Assembly: GCA_016281315.1 (NCBI GenBank) | Contig: JAEEIJ010000001.1 | Coordinates: 1 to 38,889, forward strand | DNA from: Bacteroidales bacterium | Lineage (GTDB): Bacteria; Bacteroidota; Bacteroidia; Bacteroidales; UBA932 | DNA: 38,889 nt | Direction: 5' to 3' | Shown here: positions 1 through 8,414 of the stretch, piece after piece | Layout of the letters: each line of letters starts with the position of its first letter | Position numbering within the stretch: position 1 is the first letter of the stretch | Program-made: the position numbers and the translations under genes | Notes under the pieces: generated by a model | Database searches by the model: none | Told to the model about the DNA's origin: nothing | What the model saw: only the letters and a program-made list of their open reading frames with translations

Positions 1-303
1 GACTGGTACAAGAAGAACGCCCCCGGCGTGGGCTTCTTCCAGATTGGCGGCGGCACCGCCGGAGACTTCCCCATCTGCTGCGTCCCGATGATGGAGCAGG
101 ACCTGGGCTGGGAAGGCACTCCCCTTTGGGCCTATTTCTGCCAGATCTCGGATTCCACCACCTCCTACGGATCCTATTCCGGCGCCGTCCCCAACGAGAA
201 AATCACCTGGGGCAAGCTGGCACCGGATACGCCCCGCTTCATCGTGGAGTCGGACGCCACCATCGTAGCCCCGCTCATCTTCGCCTATGTCCTGGGCTGG
301 TAA
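1..303 (+). CDS. Deoxyhypusine synthase-like protein, C-terminal part
   Basis: The reading frame is open from base 1, so the N-terminus lies outside the window. The visible 100 residues match the C-terminal half of the deoxyhypusine synthase fold: a GGGTAGDFPICC glycine-rich segment, the region equivalent to the DSGARPDEAVSWGK stretch of the eukaryotic enzyme (here YGSYSGAVPNEKITWGK), and a final DATIVAPLIFAYVLGW helix. The lysine that carries the covalent aminobutyl intermediate in the eukaryotic enzyme is kept (codon 214-216). Bacteria have no eIF5A, so the product is unlikely to make hypusine. Homologues in bacteria are linked to polyamine metabolism, for example homospermidine-type chemistry; the exact substrate here is unknown. 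The last 17 bases overlap the start of the next gene. Confidence 0.85.
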   Translation, partial: DWYKKNAPGVGFFQIGGGTAGDFPICCVPMMEQDLGWEGTPLWAYFCQISDSTTSYGSYSGAVPNEKITWGKLAPDTPRFIVESDATIVAPLIFAYVLGW

Positions 304-730
304 GAAGTCCTTCAGGAAGTTTTTCAGGAGCCTGTTCCGCAAAGAGCAGGCTCCTTCTGCCCCTGTTTCCGAGCAGAAGGTTGTCCCGATGCTTACGGCG
401 GAATTCAAGGAACTGGAAGACAAGCTGGAAGTCTGGGTAAAAGAGAAAGGCTACCGCCTCCCCGATTCCACCATCAAGCAGAGCGCCGCCCGCATCGGCA
501 CTTCTTCCCTTAAGCTGCATCAGTATTTTTCTGCGCAGGGTACGGACTTCCGGGCCTGGCGCACCGCCCTCCGCATCCAGGATGCGATGGAGATGATGAA
601 ACAGGAGCCTGAGACCTCCGTATCCGCCATCGGCATCCGGGTGGGAATCCCCGACAGAAGCAATTTCTGCCGCCAGTTCAAGGCCATTGTAGGGACTACA
701 CCGGAAATTTGGCGAAAAAATTCAAAATAA
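287..730 (+). CDS. Small AraC-type helix-turn-helix protein
   Basis: This 147-residue protein is essentially an AraC/XylS DNA-binding domain without a sensor domain. Two helix-turn-helix units are visible: residues about 60-100 (STIKQSAARIGTSSLKLHQYF, then RAWRTALRIQDAMEMM) and 110-145 (SVSAIGIRVGIPDRSNFCRQFK, ending in GTTPEIWRK, the usual GxTPxxYR ending). The N-terminus is short and very basic (KKSFRKFFRSLFRK) with no membrane segment. The start at 287 overlaps the preceding gene by 17 bases, which suggests translational coupling; an internal ATG at 389 would still leave both HTH units. It ends two bases before the -33 element of the next promoter, so it may regulate the ABC operon, but that is only positional inference. 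Confidence 0.75.
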   Translation: MSWAGKKSFRKFFRSLFRKEQAPSAPVSEQKVVPMLTAEFKELEDKLEVWVKEKGYRLPDSTIKQSAARIGTSSLKLHQYFSAQGTDFRAWRTALRIQDAMEMMKQEPETSVSAIGIRVGIPDRSNFCRQFKAIVGTTPEIWRKNSK

Positions 731-731
731 T

Positions 732-762
732 TTTGGAGATTTGATTTTTCTTTCTACCTTTG
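732..762 (+). promoter_or_regulatory. Bacteroidota-type promoter of the ABC operon
   Basis: TTTG at 732-735, a 19-base spacer, then TACCTTTG at 755-762, which fits the TTTG / TAnnTTTG consensus of the primary sigma factor in Bacteroidota. Transcription would begin near 769, giving a leader of about 27 bases before the ATG at 796. Confidence 0.8.
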
Positions 763-795
763 CAGTGTACTATTAAACTAATACACCGCAAAGAT

Positions 796-1623
796 ATGAT
801 TGAAGTAAAAGATTTATCCTTCGCCTACGGCTCCAAAGGTGTGCTCAAAAACATCACGATGGAACTCAAGGGAGGCAACATTTACGGCCTCCTGGGCGAG
901 AACGGCGTAGGTAAAACCACCCTCCTCACGCTCCTCTGCGGGCTCAAGAAGCCCCAGACCGGGAGCATTACTACCGACGGCCGCCATCCCTTCGACCGGC
1001 AGCCTTCCCTGCTCCAGGAGCAGTTCTACCTCCCCGACGAGGTCTCCCCTGTTCATAACAAAGCCTATCGCTTCGGCAAAGAGACCGGTGAGCTTTGGCC
1101 GAATTACGACCACGCGAAGTTTCTCACCATTCTGAAGGAATTCGAGGTGGATGAGAATCAGCGGATGGACGCGATGAGCGCCGGTCAGCTCAAGAAGACC
1201 TGGATCGCCTTCGCGCTCGCGTGCGGCGCGCGCCATTATTTTATGGATGAGCCCACGAACGGGCTGGACATCCCTTCGAAAAGCCAGTTCCGCAAGGCCA
1301 TCATGAAATACACGGCTGAAGATAGCACGGTGGTCATCTCCACCCATCAGGTGCGTGATCTGGAAGAAATCATCGACCCCATCATCATCCTGGACAAGGA
1401 GGACGTGCTGCTGAACGCCACGCTGGAGGAAATCACCTCCAAACTGTTCTTCGACTACGGAACCGAAATGAAGGCCGAGGCCCTCTACCTGGAACACACC
1501 CCTGCCGGTGCCGTCCAGGTGTATCCCAACACCACCGGCGAAGAGTCCAAGGTGAACCTGGAAGCCCTCTTCAATGCCGTTCACGCGCACAAAGACGTTG
1601 TTAAATCCTTATTTACGAAGTAG
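796..1623 (+). CDS. ABC transporter ATP-binding protein
   Basis: A 275-residue ATPase subunit of an ABC transporter. Walker A is GENGVGKTT (residues 34-42), the signature is a degenerate MSAGQ (127-131) instead of LSGGQ, Walker B is HYFMDEP with D151 and E152, the D-loop is NGLD, and the switch histidine is in ISTHQ. I chose the ATG at 796 because an earlier in-frame start lies inside the promoter and the ABC fold begins directly at MIEVKDLSFAYG. The C-terminal 70 residues beyond the ATPase core have no recognised domain. The permease follows after a 4-base gap and a GntR/YtrA regulator is third, the arrangement of YtrA-controlled drug or cell-envelope-stress exporters. Substrate unknown. Confidence 0.92.
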   Translation: MIEVKDLSFAYGSKGVLKNITMELKGGNIYGLLGENGVGKTTLLTLLCGLKKPQTGSITTDGRHPFDRQPSLLQEQFYLPDEVSPVHNKAYRFGKETGELWPNYDHAKFLTILKEFEVDENQRMDAMSAGQLKKTWIAFALACGARHYFMDEPTNGLDIPSKSQFRKAIMKYTAEDSTVVISTHQVRDLEEIIDPIIILDKEDVLLNATLEEITSKLFFDYGTEMKAEALYLEHTPAGAVQVYPNTTGEESKVNLEALFNAVHAHKDVVKSLFTK

Positions 1624-1627
1624 CCTT

Positions 1628-2440
1628 ATGAAAAGCGAAGTATTCAACGGCCAGCGTTTCTGGTCCTATTTCAAATACGACATCGTCCAGATGTGGCGCA
1701 ACCACGTGAAGGCTGCCATCGGTATCGGCCTTGCCGGCCTCATCTTCTATTTCCTGTGCATCTTCTTCGGCCTCATTACCGGCGGCGGCTGGGACGGCCC
1801 CAACATCGCCACCCGTTTTATCGTCTTTACCATTGCCTTTATCGTCCTGGAACTCTATCAGACCCGTACTTACGGTTATCTGACGGACCGCAGGAAGGGT
1901 TCGGCCTGGCTGATGGTGCCAGCTTCTTCCTTCGAAAAATGGCTGTCGATGATCCTGATTACCCTCATCGTCATCCCCGTGGTGTTCCTCGCCGTTTTCT
2001 TCGGGGTGGACGCCATTCTTTCGCTGGCCGATCCTACCGTGGGACAGTCGATGGTGGCAAGCATCGCCGGCGGAATGACCGACGTGATTGACAAAATCCT
2101 GGAGGTTAACGGAGAATACGACACCACCTGGTCCCTTTGGGCCTTTGCTCCGTCGCTATTCTTCAGCTTCTGCGGCAATTTCCTCTTCTTCCTGCTGTGC
2201 GGTCTCATCTTCCGTAAGAACAAGATCCTGGGCGGCTTTGTCATCATTCTGGGCCTTTCCATCCTGATGTCCCTGGTCTCCTCTTTCATCGTGATGGGAA
2301 GCGGCGTCGAATACGAGGACTTCGCCGAAGCAGAAAGTGCCATCCGTGGCATGGTATACGTCTTCAACTGGGTGGGTGCCCTCATTGCGGCAGGCCTTGC
2401 CGGCGGCGTCTTCTGGCGCATCAAAACCCTTAAACACTAG
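1628..2440 (+). CDS. ABC transporter permease
   Basis: A 270-residue integral membrane protein with about six hydrophobic segments, including residues about 35-60 (AIGIGLAGLIFYFLCIFFGL), 70-90, 115-140, 185-205, 210-235 and 245-265. There is no recognisable sequence signature beyond general ABC-2-type permease topology, so the call rests on the ATPase gene ending 4 bases upstream and the regulator starting 4 bases downstream. I started it at the ATG at 1628, right after the ATPase stop; an upstream in-frame start would lie inside the ATPase gene. It would form the membrane pore with the preceding ATPase. Direction and cargo cannot be read from the sequence. Confidence 0.8.
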   Translation: MKSEVFNGQRFWSYFKYDIVQMWRNHVKAAIGIGLAGLIFYFLCIFFGLITGGGWDGPNIATRFIVFTIAFIVLELYQTRTYGYLTDRRKGSAWLMVPASSFEKWLSMILITLIVIPVVFLAVFFGVDAILSLADPTVGQSMVASIAGGMTDVIDKILEVNGEYDTTWSLWAFAPSLFFSFCGNFLFFLLCGLIFRKNKILGGFVIILGLSILMSLVSSFIVMGSGVEYEDFAEAESAIRGMVYVFNWVGALIAAGLAGGVFWRIKTLKH

Positions 2441-2444
2441 GATT

Positions 2445-2783
2445 ATGGACTTCCACGCAGAAAAACCCATCTATCTCCAGATAGCAGATGTCTTCTGTGA
2501 GGGCATTCTGAGCGGGAAGCTGGAGGCCGGATCGCGCGTGCCGTCGGTCCGTGAATATGGCGCCGAAATCGGCGTGAACCCCAATACCGTGATGCGGGTG
2601 TATGAAAAACTCACCGCAGAAGGGATTATCTTCAACAAGCGCGGCATCGGCTACTTCGTCTCGGACGACGCCCGCGAAAAAGTACTGGTGAGCCAGCGGG
2701 AGGAATTCCTGAACAAGGAAGTTCCGGCCATCCGCCGGAAAATGGACCTCTTAGGCCTTGAACCCACGATTTTTAATCAATAA
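2445..2783 (+). CDS. GntR-family regulator, YtrA type
   Basis: A 112-residue protein starting MDFHAEKPIYLQIADVFCEG, the classic N-terminus of GntR winged-helix repressors. The recognition helix region reads GSRVPSVREYGAEIGVNPNTVMRVYEKL, and the wing is GIIFNKRGIGYFVS. The protein stops about 35 residues after the DNA-binding domain, the length expected of the YtrA subfamily, which lacks the large effector domain. YtrA members usually repress the ABC operon they belong to, and this gene is the third of four genes in that operon, so autoregulation from the promoter at 732-762 is the simplest reading. An inverted-repeat operator was not identified. Confidence 0.9.
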   Translation: MDFHAEKPIYLQIADVFCEGILSGKLEAGSRVPSVREYGAEIGVNPNTVMRVYEKLTAEGIIFNKRGIGYFVSDDAREKVLVSQREEFLNKEVPAIRRKMDLLGLEPTIFNQ

Positions 2784-2789
2784 ACAGAT

Positions 2790-3470
2790 ATGAAAAAGAT
2801 TTTAGTTGCTATGAGCATCCTTTCCACCCTTTGCAGTTGTCTCAACATCAACATCTCCACCAACGGAAAAGCCGTCCGTTGCAAGGGCCCCGTCGTAGAG
2901 AAAACGATGGATCTGAAAGATTTCAAGGCCATTGTCGTAAACGGACACTCCGACCTTATTTTGAAGCAGGCCGATGCTTTCTCGGTGGTGGTAACCGCCA
3001 ACGAGGACGTTTTCGAGCACCTGGATTACCGGGTGGAAGACGGCGTGCTCATCCTGGGCGCCAAAGACAATGTGACCCTGCTGGCCAAGAAACACGAGCT
3101 GGCCATCTCCCTCCCCACCCTCACTTCCCTCAGCGTGAACGGGGCGGCCGATGTGGACCTGAACGGCTACAAGTCCGATAAGCCGTTGAGCCTGTCGGTG
3201 AACGGAGCCGGCGATTTCTCGATTTCCGGCATTGCCGTTCCGGAGCTGAACTTCACGATGAACGGAGCCGGCGACATCGATGCGCTGGATCTGGACGTGA
3301 AAGAGATTAACGTGACGATGAACGGAGCCGGGGACATCACCCTGAGCGGTAAGGCCGAAAAAGCCACCCTCTCAGTGCACGGAGCCGGCGATGTGGATGC
3401 CCGCGAACTGGACTGCGACGTGGTGGTGAAGCACTGCGCCGGCCTCGCCAGCATCAAAACGAAAAAGTAG
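2790..3470 (+). CDS. GIN-domain (DUF2807) lipoprotein
   Basis: A 226-residue exported protein. It begins with a lipoprotein signal (MKKILVAMSILSTLCSC) with the modified cysteine at residue 17. The rest is a DUF2807/GIN ('putative auto-transporter adhesin head') domain, predicted to form a right-handed beta-helix. Five NGAGD-type turns (NGAADV, NGAGDF, NGAGDI, NGAGDI, HGAGDV) recur about every 20 residues. Such proteins are common in Bacteroidota near YtrA/ABC modules or RNA-polymerase anti-sigma genes; their molecular role is unproven. The gap from the regulator gene is 6 bases, so it is probably the last gene of this operon. Its 3' end overlaps the convergent dehydrogenase gene by 17 bases. 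Confidence 0.88.
   Translation: MKKILVAMSILSTLCSCLNINISTNGKAVRCKGPVVEKTMDLKDFKAIVVNGHSDLILKQADAFSVVVTANEDVFEHLDYRVEDGVLILGAKDNVTLLAKKHELAISLPTLTSLSVNGAADVDLNGYKSDKPLSLSVNGAGDFSISGIAVPELNFTMNGAGDIDALDLDVKEINVTMNGAGDITLSGKAEKATLSVHGAGDVDARELDCDVVVKHCAGLASIKTKK
3135..3395 (+). repeat. In-gene repeat coding GIN beta-helix turns
   Basis: Five degenerate units at about 60-base spacing (aacggagccg at 3201, 3261 and 3321, with diverged copies at 3138 and 3378). Each unit encodes one NGAGD turn and roughly one coil of the predicted beta-helix. The DNA similarity is highest for the middle three copies, so the number of coils could change by unequal recombination. Confidence 0.8.
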
Positions 3471-4383
3471 CGATATTGCGGGCCATCTCGTGCGCCAGCC
3501 GGGCTCTCGCTTCGCGGGAATACCAGGCGATGTGCGGCGAGAGAATCAGGCGCCCGGTATCCATCGCTTTCAAAAGGGGGCTGCTCTTCGGGAGCGGCTC
3601 CTTTACGTATACGTCCAGCGCTGCGCCGGCGATGATGCCTTCTTCCAGGGCTTTCGCCAGGTCCTCTTCCACGGCGATTCCTCCCCTTCCGGTGTTGACG
3701 AGGATGGCCGTGGGTTTCATCTGACGGAGTTCGTCGTAGCCGATGAGACCCGCCGTCCGCTCATTGTAGGGGGCGTGGATGGTGATGACATCGGCCTTTT
3801 GGAGCAAATCCTGCAGGCCGACGGCGGGATAATCCTTGCAGTGCGCCGTGCCGGAGGTGGAGTAATAGATGACGTGCATTCCGAAAGCCAGGCCGATTTG
3901 GGCGACCTTCCGGCCGATATTCCCCATCCCGATGATGCCCAGCGTTTTGCCGGAGAGTTCGGTGAAGGGATGGGCGTAATCCACGTGGACGGGATTGAGA
4001 CTGTAGGCGCCGCTGCGCACGAATTCCTGGTAGTGGAAGGCCCGCCCGGACAGGTTCAGGATGTGCATCCAGGCGGTCTGTGCCACGGAATCCGTGGAAT
4101 AGGCGGCGACGTTCCGCACCGCTACGCCGCGGGCCTCGCATAATTTTACGTCGATGTTGTTGATGCCCGTCCCCGCCTCGCAGATGAGCCGGAGCTTCGG
4201 GGCCGCATCCAGGAAAGCCCGGTCCACGATGACTTTGTTGAGAATGGCTACATCGGCCTCCTTCACGCGCTCCCGCGCCTCTTCCGGCGTGGAAGACGGA
4301 TAACACGTCAGTTCGCCCAGGGCGGCGATTTCCTTCAGGGAGGCGTCTCCCATCGAGATGGCATCCAAAAACACGATTTTCAT
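3454..4383 (-). CDS. D-2-hydroxyacid dehydrogenase (glycerate-dehydrogenase-like)
   Basis: A 309-residue NAD(P)-dependent oxidoreductase that interconverts a D-2-hydroxyacid and its 2-oxoacid. The nucleotide-binding loop is GMGNIG (152-157). The catalytic arginine is R233 (NTGRGG), the glutamate E262 (DVYVKEP) and the histidine H284 (SPHIAW), so the active site is intact. The overall pattern resembles hydroxypyruvate reductase/glycerate dehydrogenase more than phosphoglycerate dehydrogenase, as there is no C-terminal ACT domain, but the substrate is inferred. I chose the ATG at 4383 because residues upstream of MKIVFLDA do not fit the family. It is monocistronic, divergent from the next gene, and convergent with the GIN-domain gene. 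Confidence 0.9.
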   Translation of the reverse strand: MKIVFLDAISMGDASLKEIAALGELTCYPSSTPEEARERVKEADVAILNKVIVDRAFLDAAPKLRLICEAGTGINNIDVKLCEARGVAVRNVAAYSTDSVAQTAWMHILNLSGRAFHYQEFVRSGAYSLNPVHVDYAHPFTELSGKTLGIIGMGNIGRKVAQIGLAFGMHVIYYSTSGTAHCKDYPAVGLQDLLQKADVITIHAPYNERTAGLIGYDELRQMKPTAILVNTGRGGIAVEEDLAKALEEGIIAGAALDVYVKEPLPKSSPLLKAMDTGRLILSPHIAWYSREARARLAHEMARNIATFSF

Positions 4384-4389
4384 AACATA

Positions 4390-4422
4390 CAAATGTAATG
4401 GAAAATTTGTATATTTACGCAA
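4390..4422 (-). promoter_or_regulatory. Promoter of the hydroxyacid dehydrogenase gene
   Basis: Reading the minus strand, TACATTTG (4390-4397) matches TAnnTTTG. A TTG at 4420-4422 lies 22 bases upstream, slightly further than ideal. The box ends 6 bases before the start codon, so the mRNA would be nearly leaderless. Confidence 0.55.
4410..4417 (+). promoter_or_regulatory. Possible -7 box of the orphan gene at 4427
   Basis: TATATTTA differs from TAnnTTTG in the last base and lies 9 bases before the ATG at 4427. No clear -33 element was found. It would overlap the divergent promoter at 4390-4422. Confidence 0.35.
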
Positions 4423-4426
4423 TTTT

Positions 4427-4957
4427 ATGGCAAGCACTGCGGAAATACTGGCCCGGATCGACGAAAGCGCTCCCCTTCGGATGAATGTGGAAGCTTCCGT
4501 TCGGGACTACTGCATCCTCGCCCTCCAGTTCCTGAAGGGACAGGCGGATTTCACGCGCTATTTCCAGTCGGCCCTCCCCTCGCCTTTCCGGGCGCTGGAT
4601 GCTGAGGTGTCGGCCCGGAAATATGCCTCCGAGCGCTATGCGGCGCAGTTTTATGCCCCGGCAGAAGAGGCGCTTCTCGCCGATGCCATTGCCGATCTTT
4701 CCTTCGCCCAGTCCGAACGCCTGATCCTGGTGACGCCCTCCAATCCGCAGGCCGATGACCGCGAACGCGCGATGGTCTATATCGTGGCGGTCTATACCCT
4801 CTTCTCCCTCGCGCTTCACGGCCGGACGGATTTCGCCGTCCTGTTTCTCGAGGCCTGGGCCAATTTCAACGCCTTCGCCAGCGCCCGTGTCATCCGCAAG
4901 CACTACGACCGCAGTTGGCACAGCCGCTACGACGGCCTTTTCTATCCCCTGGGATAA
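4427..4957 (+). CDS. Uncharacterised protein
   Basis: A 176-residue soluble, mostly helical protein that I cannot assign to a family. It has no signal peptide, no obvious membrane segment and no cysteine cluster. Visible features are an alanine- and aromatic-rich C-terminal half (LFLEAWANFNAFASARVIRKHYDRSW) and a final SRYDGLFYPLG. An in-frame ATG at 4358 exists, but it would run through the divergent promoter region and the start of the dehydrogenase gene, so the start at 4427, just after a -7-like box, is preferred. The stop is 3 bases from the convergent icd gene. Codon use looks like that of its neighbours. The gene is real by position and frame, but its function is unknown. Confidence 0.65.
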   Translation: MASTAEILARIDESAPLRMNVEASVRDYCILALQFLKGQADFTRYFQSALPSPFRALDAEVSARKYASERYAAQFYAPAEEALLADAIADLSFAQSERLILVTPSNPQADDRERAMVYIVAVYTLFSLALHGRTDFAVLFLEAWANFNAFASARVIRKHYDRSWHSRYDGLFYPLG

Positions 4958-4960
4958 ATC

Positions 4961-6172
4961 TTAGCTTAAACGCGCTTCCAGCCGCTTGCGGATTTCCTGA
5001 AGGAACTGCAGCGAGGTAAGCCCTTTCGGGGTAATGCCCTCGGAGAGGTTCACGAGGTCCTTCGTCTCCAGGCCTTCGTTCAGGGTGTCGAAGCAGGCCT
5101 GTTCCAGCTGATTGGCGTAGTTCACCAGTTCCGGCAGATGATCCATTTCGCCGCGTTTGCGGAAGGCGCCGCTCCAGGCGAAGATGGTGGCCATCGGGTT
5201 GGTGGAAGTCTCTTCTCCCTTCAGGTACTTGTAATAGTGGCGCGTCACGGTGCCGTGGGCGGCCTCGTACTCGTACTTGCCGTCCGGGCTCACCAGAACG
5301 GAGGTCATCATAGCCAGGGAGCCGAAGGCGGTGGAAACCATATCGCTCATCACGTCGCCGTCGTAGTTCTTGCAGGCCCAGATGAAACCGCCCTCGCTGC
5401 GCATCACGCGCGCTACGGCGTCGTCGATGAGGGTGTAGAAGTATTCGATGCCGGCGGCCTCGAACTTGTCCTTGTATTCGGACTCATAGATTTCCTCGAA
5501 GATGGCCTTGAAGCGGCCGTCGTACTTCTTGGAAATGGTGTCCTTGGTGGCGAACCACAGGTTCTCCTTCACGTCCAGGGCATATTTGAAGCAGGAATGG
5601 GCGAAGCTGCGGATGGAGGCATCCGTATTGTGCATTCCCTCGATGACGCCGGGACCGGCGAACTCGTGGATCACTTCCTCAATCCGCTGACCGGAGGCGC
5701 CTTCGAAGACCAGTTTCGCCACGCCGGGTTCGCTGGTCTGGATTTCCACGTCGCGATAGACGTCGCCATAGGCGTGACGGGCGATGGTGATGGGTTTCTT
5801 CCAGAACTTCACGGCCGGATGGATGCTGGGGATGGTGATGGGCGTACGGAACACGGTGCCGTCCAGCATCGCGCGGATGGTGCCGTTCGGGCTCTTCCAC
5901 ATCTGATGCAGGTTGTATTCGCTCATCCGCTGCACATTGGGCGTAATGGTGGCACATTTCACGGCAACGCCCAGCCGCTTGGTGGCGTTGGCGCTGTCGA
6001 TGGTCACCTGGTCGCTGGTCTTGTCGCGGTACGGCAGCCCAAGGTCGTAGTACTCGGTCTTGAGGTCCACGAACGGCAGGATGAGCTCGTCCTTGATCAT
6101 CTTCCACAGAATCCTGGTCATTTCGTCGCCGTCCATCTCGACGAGCGGCGTAGTCATTTTGATTTTCTTCAT
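4961..6172 (-). CDS. icd: NADP-dependent isocitrate dehydrogenase
   Basis: A 403-residue enzyme that oxidatively decarboxylates isocitrate to 2-oxoglutarate in the cytoplasm. It is the homodimeric eukaryote-like type (subfamily II), recognisable from the N-terminus [18 protein letters not shown], the substrate loop [19 protein letters not shown], and the active-site aspartate segment [18 protein letters not shown]. The NADP-site motif [10 protein letters not shown] is also present. Length and ends match that type. It is the last gene of the minus-strand citrate operon, starting 4 bases after the aconitase stop, so citrate, isocitrate and 2-oxoglutarate are connected in one transcript. No terminator hairpin was seen after the stop, where a convergent gene ends 3 bases away. 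Confidence 0.96.
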   Translation of the reverse strand: MKKIKMTTPLVEMDGDEMTRILWKMIKDELILPFVDLKTEYYDLGLPYRDKTSDQVTIDSANATKRLGVAVKCATITPNVQRMSEYNLHQMWKSPNGTIRAMLDGTVFRTPITIPSIHPAVKFWKKPITIARHAYGDVYRDVEIQTSEPGVAKLVFEGASGQRIEEVIHEFAGPGVIEGMHNTDASIRSFAHSCFKYALDVKENLWFATKDTISKKYDGRFKAIFEEIYESEYKDKFEAAGIEYFYTLIDDAVARVMRSEGGFIWACKNYDGDVMSDMVSTAFGSLAMMTSVLVSPDGKYEYEAAHGTVTRHYYKYLKGEETSTNPMATIFAWSGAFRKRGEMDHLPELVNYANQLEQACFDTLNEGLETKDLVNLSEGITPKGLTSLQFLQEIRKRLEARLS

Positions 6173-6176
6173 AGCG

Positions 6177-8414
6177 TTATTTGCGGTTTTTGTAAAAATT
6201 CATCAGGCAGCCGTCGGCGAGAATCTCGCGTTCGTCGGCCGTTAAATTCTTGAAATAGAGGGTGATGGGGGTGGAGCGGCCGTCGCGGGTGATGACGCGG
6301 GCCTGGATCTCCTCTTCACCGGCGAGGATGGCCCTACGGATGCCGGGAACGGAGACATAGTCCCCCACCTCATAGTCGAAAGGCGTTTCCGGGCCGATGG
6401 TAAACGGCACGATGCCCCAGTTGATGCAGTTGCTGCGGTAGCGCTTGGTGGCGTATTCGTAGCATATGTTGGCGTCGCCGCCCAGCACTTTCTGGCAGGA
6501 AGCCGCCTGCTCGCGGGCGCTGCCGTCGCCGGGTTTGTTGGCGAAGACGCAGGAGCCGAAGGAGGTACTTTCGGCCGATGTCCCGGCCACGGCGAGGGCC
6601 TTCTGCAATTCCTCGGACAGCACGCCGCCCCTGCGGTTGCGGTCGTCCTCCTGGATGCGTTTGCTGCGGCCCACGTATTCGGGCACGCGGCGGCTGAGGG
6701 CGAATTCGGAGAGTTTCAGCGGGTTGGAACGGTAGCTGGAAGTCTCGCCCGAAGGGATGAGTTCGTCCGTGGTGGTCACGGGATCGTGGATGACGGCCGC
6801 CAGTTCCAGCAGCATATTTTCCTGCATCGCAGGCATCACGGGCCAGTCCTTGATGTTGGGTCCGTAGCGCAGCGGCTCTTCGGGCATTGCCTTCCCGAAG
6901 CCGTTGTAGATGCGTTTCTCGTAGATATGGCCGTCGAATGCGTAAGGCTTGTGATTGTCCTCGTAGTCGATATCCGTCGCCGCCGTGATGCAGCCGCCGT
7001 TCGCGGCCGTGGCAGCGATGCTCCGCGCATCCATCAGCGCCACCAGCGAGATCTGGCCCTGGCCGGGCTTGGACCCTTCCCGGTTCGGGAAGTTGCGGGT
7101 GGTGTGGCGGATGCTGAGCCCGTTGTTGGACGGCACGTCACCGGCGCCGAAGCAGGGACCGCAGAACGCGGGTTTAATCACTACGCCCGCCTCCAGGAGT
7201 TCCTCGGCGATGTGTCCGCGCGTGGTGGCCAGATACACCGGCGTGCTCTGCGGATAGGCGCTCATCGTGAAGTAATCGTTGCCGATGGATTTGCCCTTGA
7301 GGATGCTTGCGGCTTCGCTCAGATTGTCGTAGGTGCCGCCGCTGCAGCCGGCGATGATGCCTTGGTCGGCCCACACCTTTCCGTCCCGGATCTTGGACAG
7401 GAGGTCCGGATGCACTTTGTCGCCGAAACGCTTGAGGGTGTCTTCCTCAATGGCCTTGAGCACTTTTTCGGGGTTCGCCTGCAACTCGTGGATGGAGACG
7501 GCGTTGGAGGGGTGATACGGCAGGGCGATCATCGATTCCTGCTTGCTCAGGTCGATGGTGACCATCGCATCATAGTAAGCAGTCTTGCCCGGCTTCAGCT
7601 CTTTGTAGGCCTCGGGGCGCCCGTGCATCTCGAAGTACTCCTTCACTTTTTCATCCGTAATCCAGATGCTGGACAGGCAGGTGGTCTCCGTGGTCATTAC
7701 GTCGATGCCGTTGCGGAAGTCGATGGGAAGCTCCTTGACGCCCGGTCCGGCGAATTCCAGCACCTTGTTCTTCACGAAACCGCTCTCGAATACGGCCTTC
7801 ACCAGGGAAATGGCCACGTCGTGCGGGCCGATCCCGTGCTTCGGCTTCCCTTCCAGCCACACCAGCACCACTTCAGGCGCCTGGATGTCCCAGGTATTCT
7901 TGAGGAGCTGCTTCACCAGTTCGCCGCCGCCTTCGCCTACGCCCATATTGCCCAGCGAGCCGTAACGGGTATGGGAGTCGCTGCCCAGGATCATATTGCC
8001 GCAGGCAGTGAGCGCTTCGCGTGCATACTGATGGATCACCGCCTGGTTGGCAGGCACATAGATGCCGCCGTATTTCTTTGCGGCGGACAGACCGAACACG
8101 TGGTCGTCCTCGTTGATGGTGCCGCCCACGGCGCACAGCGAGTTATGGCAGTTGGTCATCGCATAAGGCAGCGGGAACTCCGTTAGCCCGCTCGCCCGCG
8201 CCGTCTGGATAATGCCCACGTAGGTGATATCGTGCGATACCATTGCGTCGAAACGGATATTAAGGGATTTCCCTTTGGATCCGTTCACGTCGTGTGCGCG
8301 AAGGATCTGATAGGCAATGGTTTGCTCGCGGGCCTCGTCCTTGCCGATGGGACCCTCTTGAGCGATGGTTTTTCCGTCCAGGAGATATACTCCGTTGGGG
8401 TTCAGTGTAATCAT
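6177..8414 (-). CDS. acn: Aconitate hydratase
   Basis: A 745-residue aconitase that isomerises citrate and isocitrate through a [4Fe-4S] cluster. Iron-sulfur and substrate motifs are visible: [30 protein letters not shown] with the first ligand cysteine, and [11 protein letters not shown] with the CxxC pair. In the swivel domain, SSREQAA-type chemistry appears as [10 protein letters not shown]. The length fits the mitochondrial-like aconitase common in Bacteroidota rather than the 900-residue AcnA/AcnB. I chose the ATG at 8414 ([14 protein letters not shown]): it overlaps the upstream citCG stop by four bases, and the longer frame upstream would be out-of-frame citCG sequence. It sits between citCG and icd in the same operon. 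Confidence 0.96.
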   Translation of the reverse strand: MITLNPNGVYLLDGKTIAQEGPIGKDEAREQTIAYQILRAHDVNGSKGKSLNIRFDAMVSHDITYVGIIQTARASGLTEFPLPYAMTNCHNSLCAVGGTINEDDHVFGLSAAKKYGGIYVPANQAVIHQYAREALTACGNMILGSDSHTRYGSLGNMGVGEGGGELVKQLLKNTWDIQAPEVVLVWLEGKPKHGIGPHDVAISLVKAVFESGFVKNKVLEFAGPGVKELPIDFRNGIDVMTTETTCLSSIWITDEKVKEYFEMHGRPEAYKELKPGKTAYYDAMVTIDLSKQESMIALPYHPSNAVSIHELQANPEKVLKAIEEDTLKRFGDKVHPDLLSKIRDGKVWADQGIIAGCSGGTYDNLSEAASILKGKSIGNDYFTMSAYPQSTPVYLATTRGHIAEELLEAGVVIKPAFCGPCFGAGDVPSNNGLSIRHTTRNFPNREGSKPGQGQISLVALMDARSIAATAANGGCITAATDIDYEDNHKPYAFDGHIYEKRIYNGFGKAMPEEPLRYGPNIKDWPVMPAMQENMLLELAAVIHDPVTTTDELIPSGETSSYRSNPLKLSEFALSRRVPEYVGRSKRIQEDDRNRRGGVLSEELQKALAVAGTSAESTSFGSCVFANKPGDGSAREQAASCQKVLGGDANICYEYATKRYRSNCINWGIVPFTIGPETPFDYEVGDYVSVPGIRRAILAGEEEIQARVITRDGRSTPITLYFKNLTADEREILADGCLMNFYKNRK

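Noticed and set aside
6786..8186. Long open frame (466 codons) on the plus strand opposite aconitase
   Set aside because: It is a shadow of GC-rich codon use on the other strand; the translation is rich in His/Gly/Val/Arg with no domain, and aconitase is certain. The same applies to the long antisense frames at 814-1590, 5138-6253, 10975-12246, 16114-17313, 18633-19859, 27115-29028, 30242-32293, 32479-33978 and 35161-36420.
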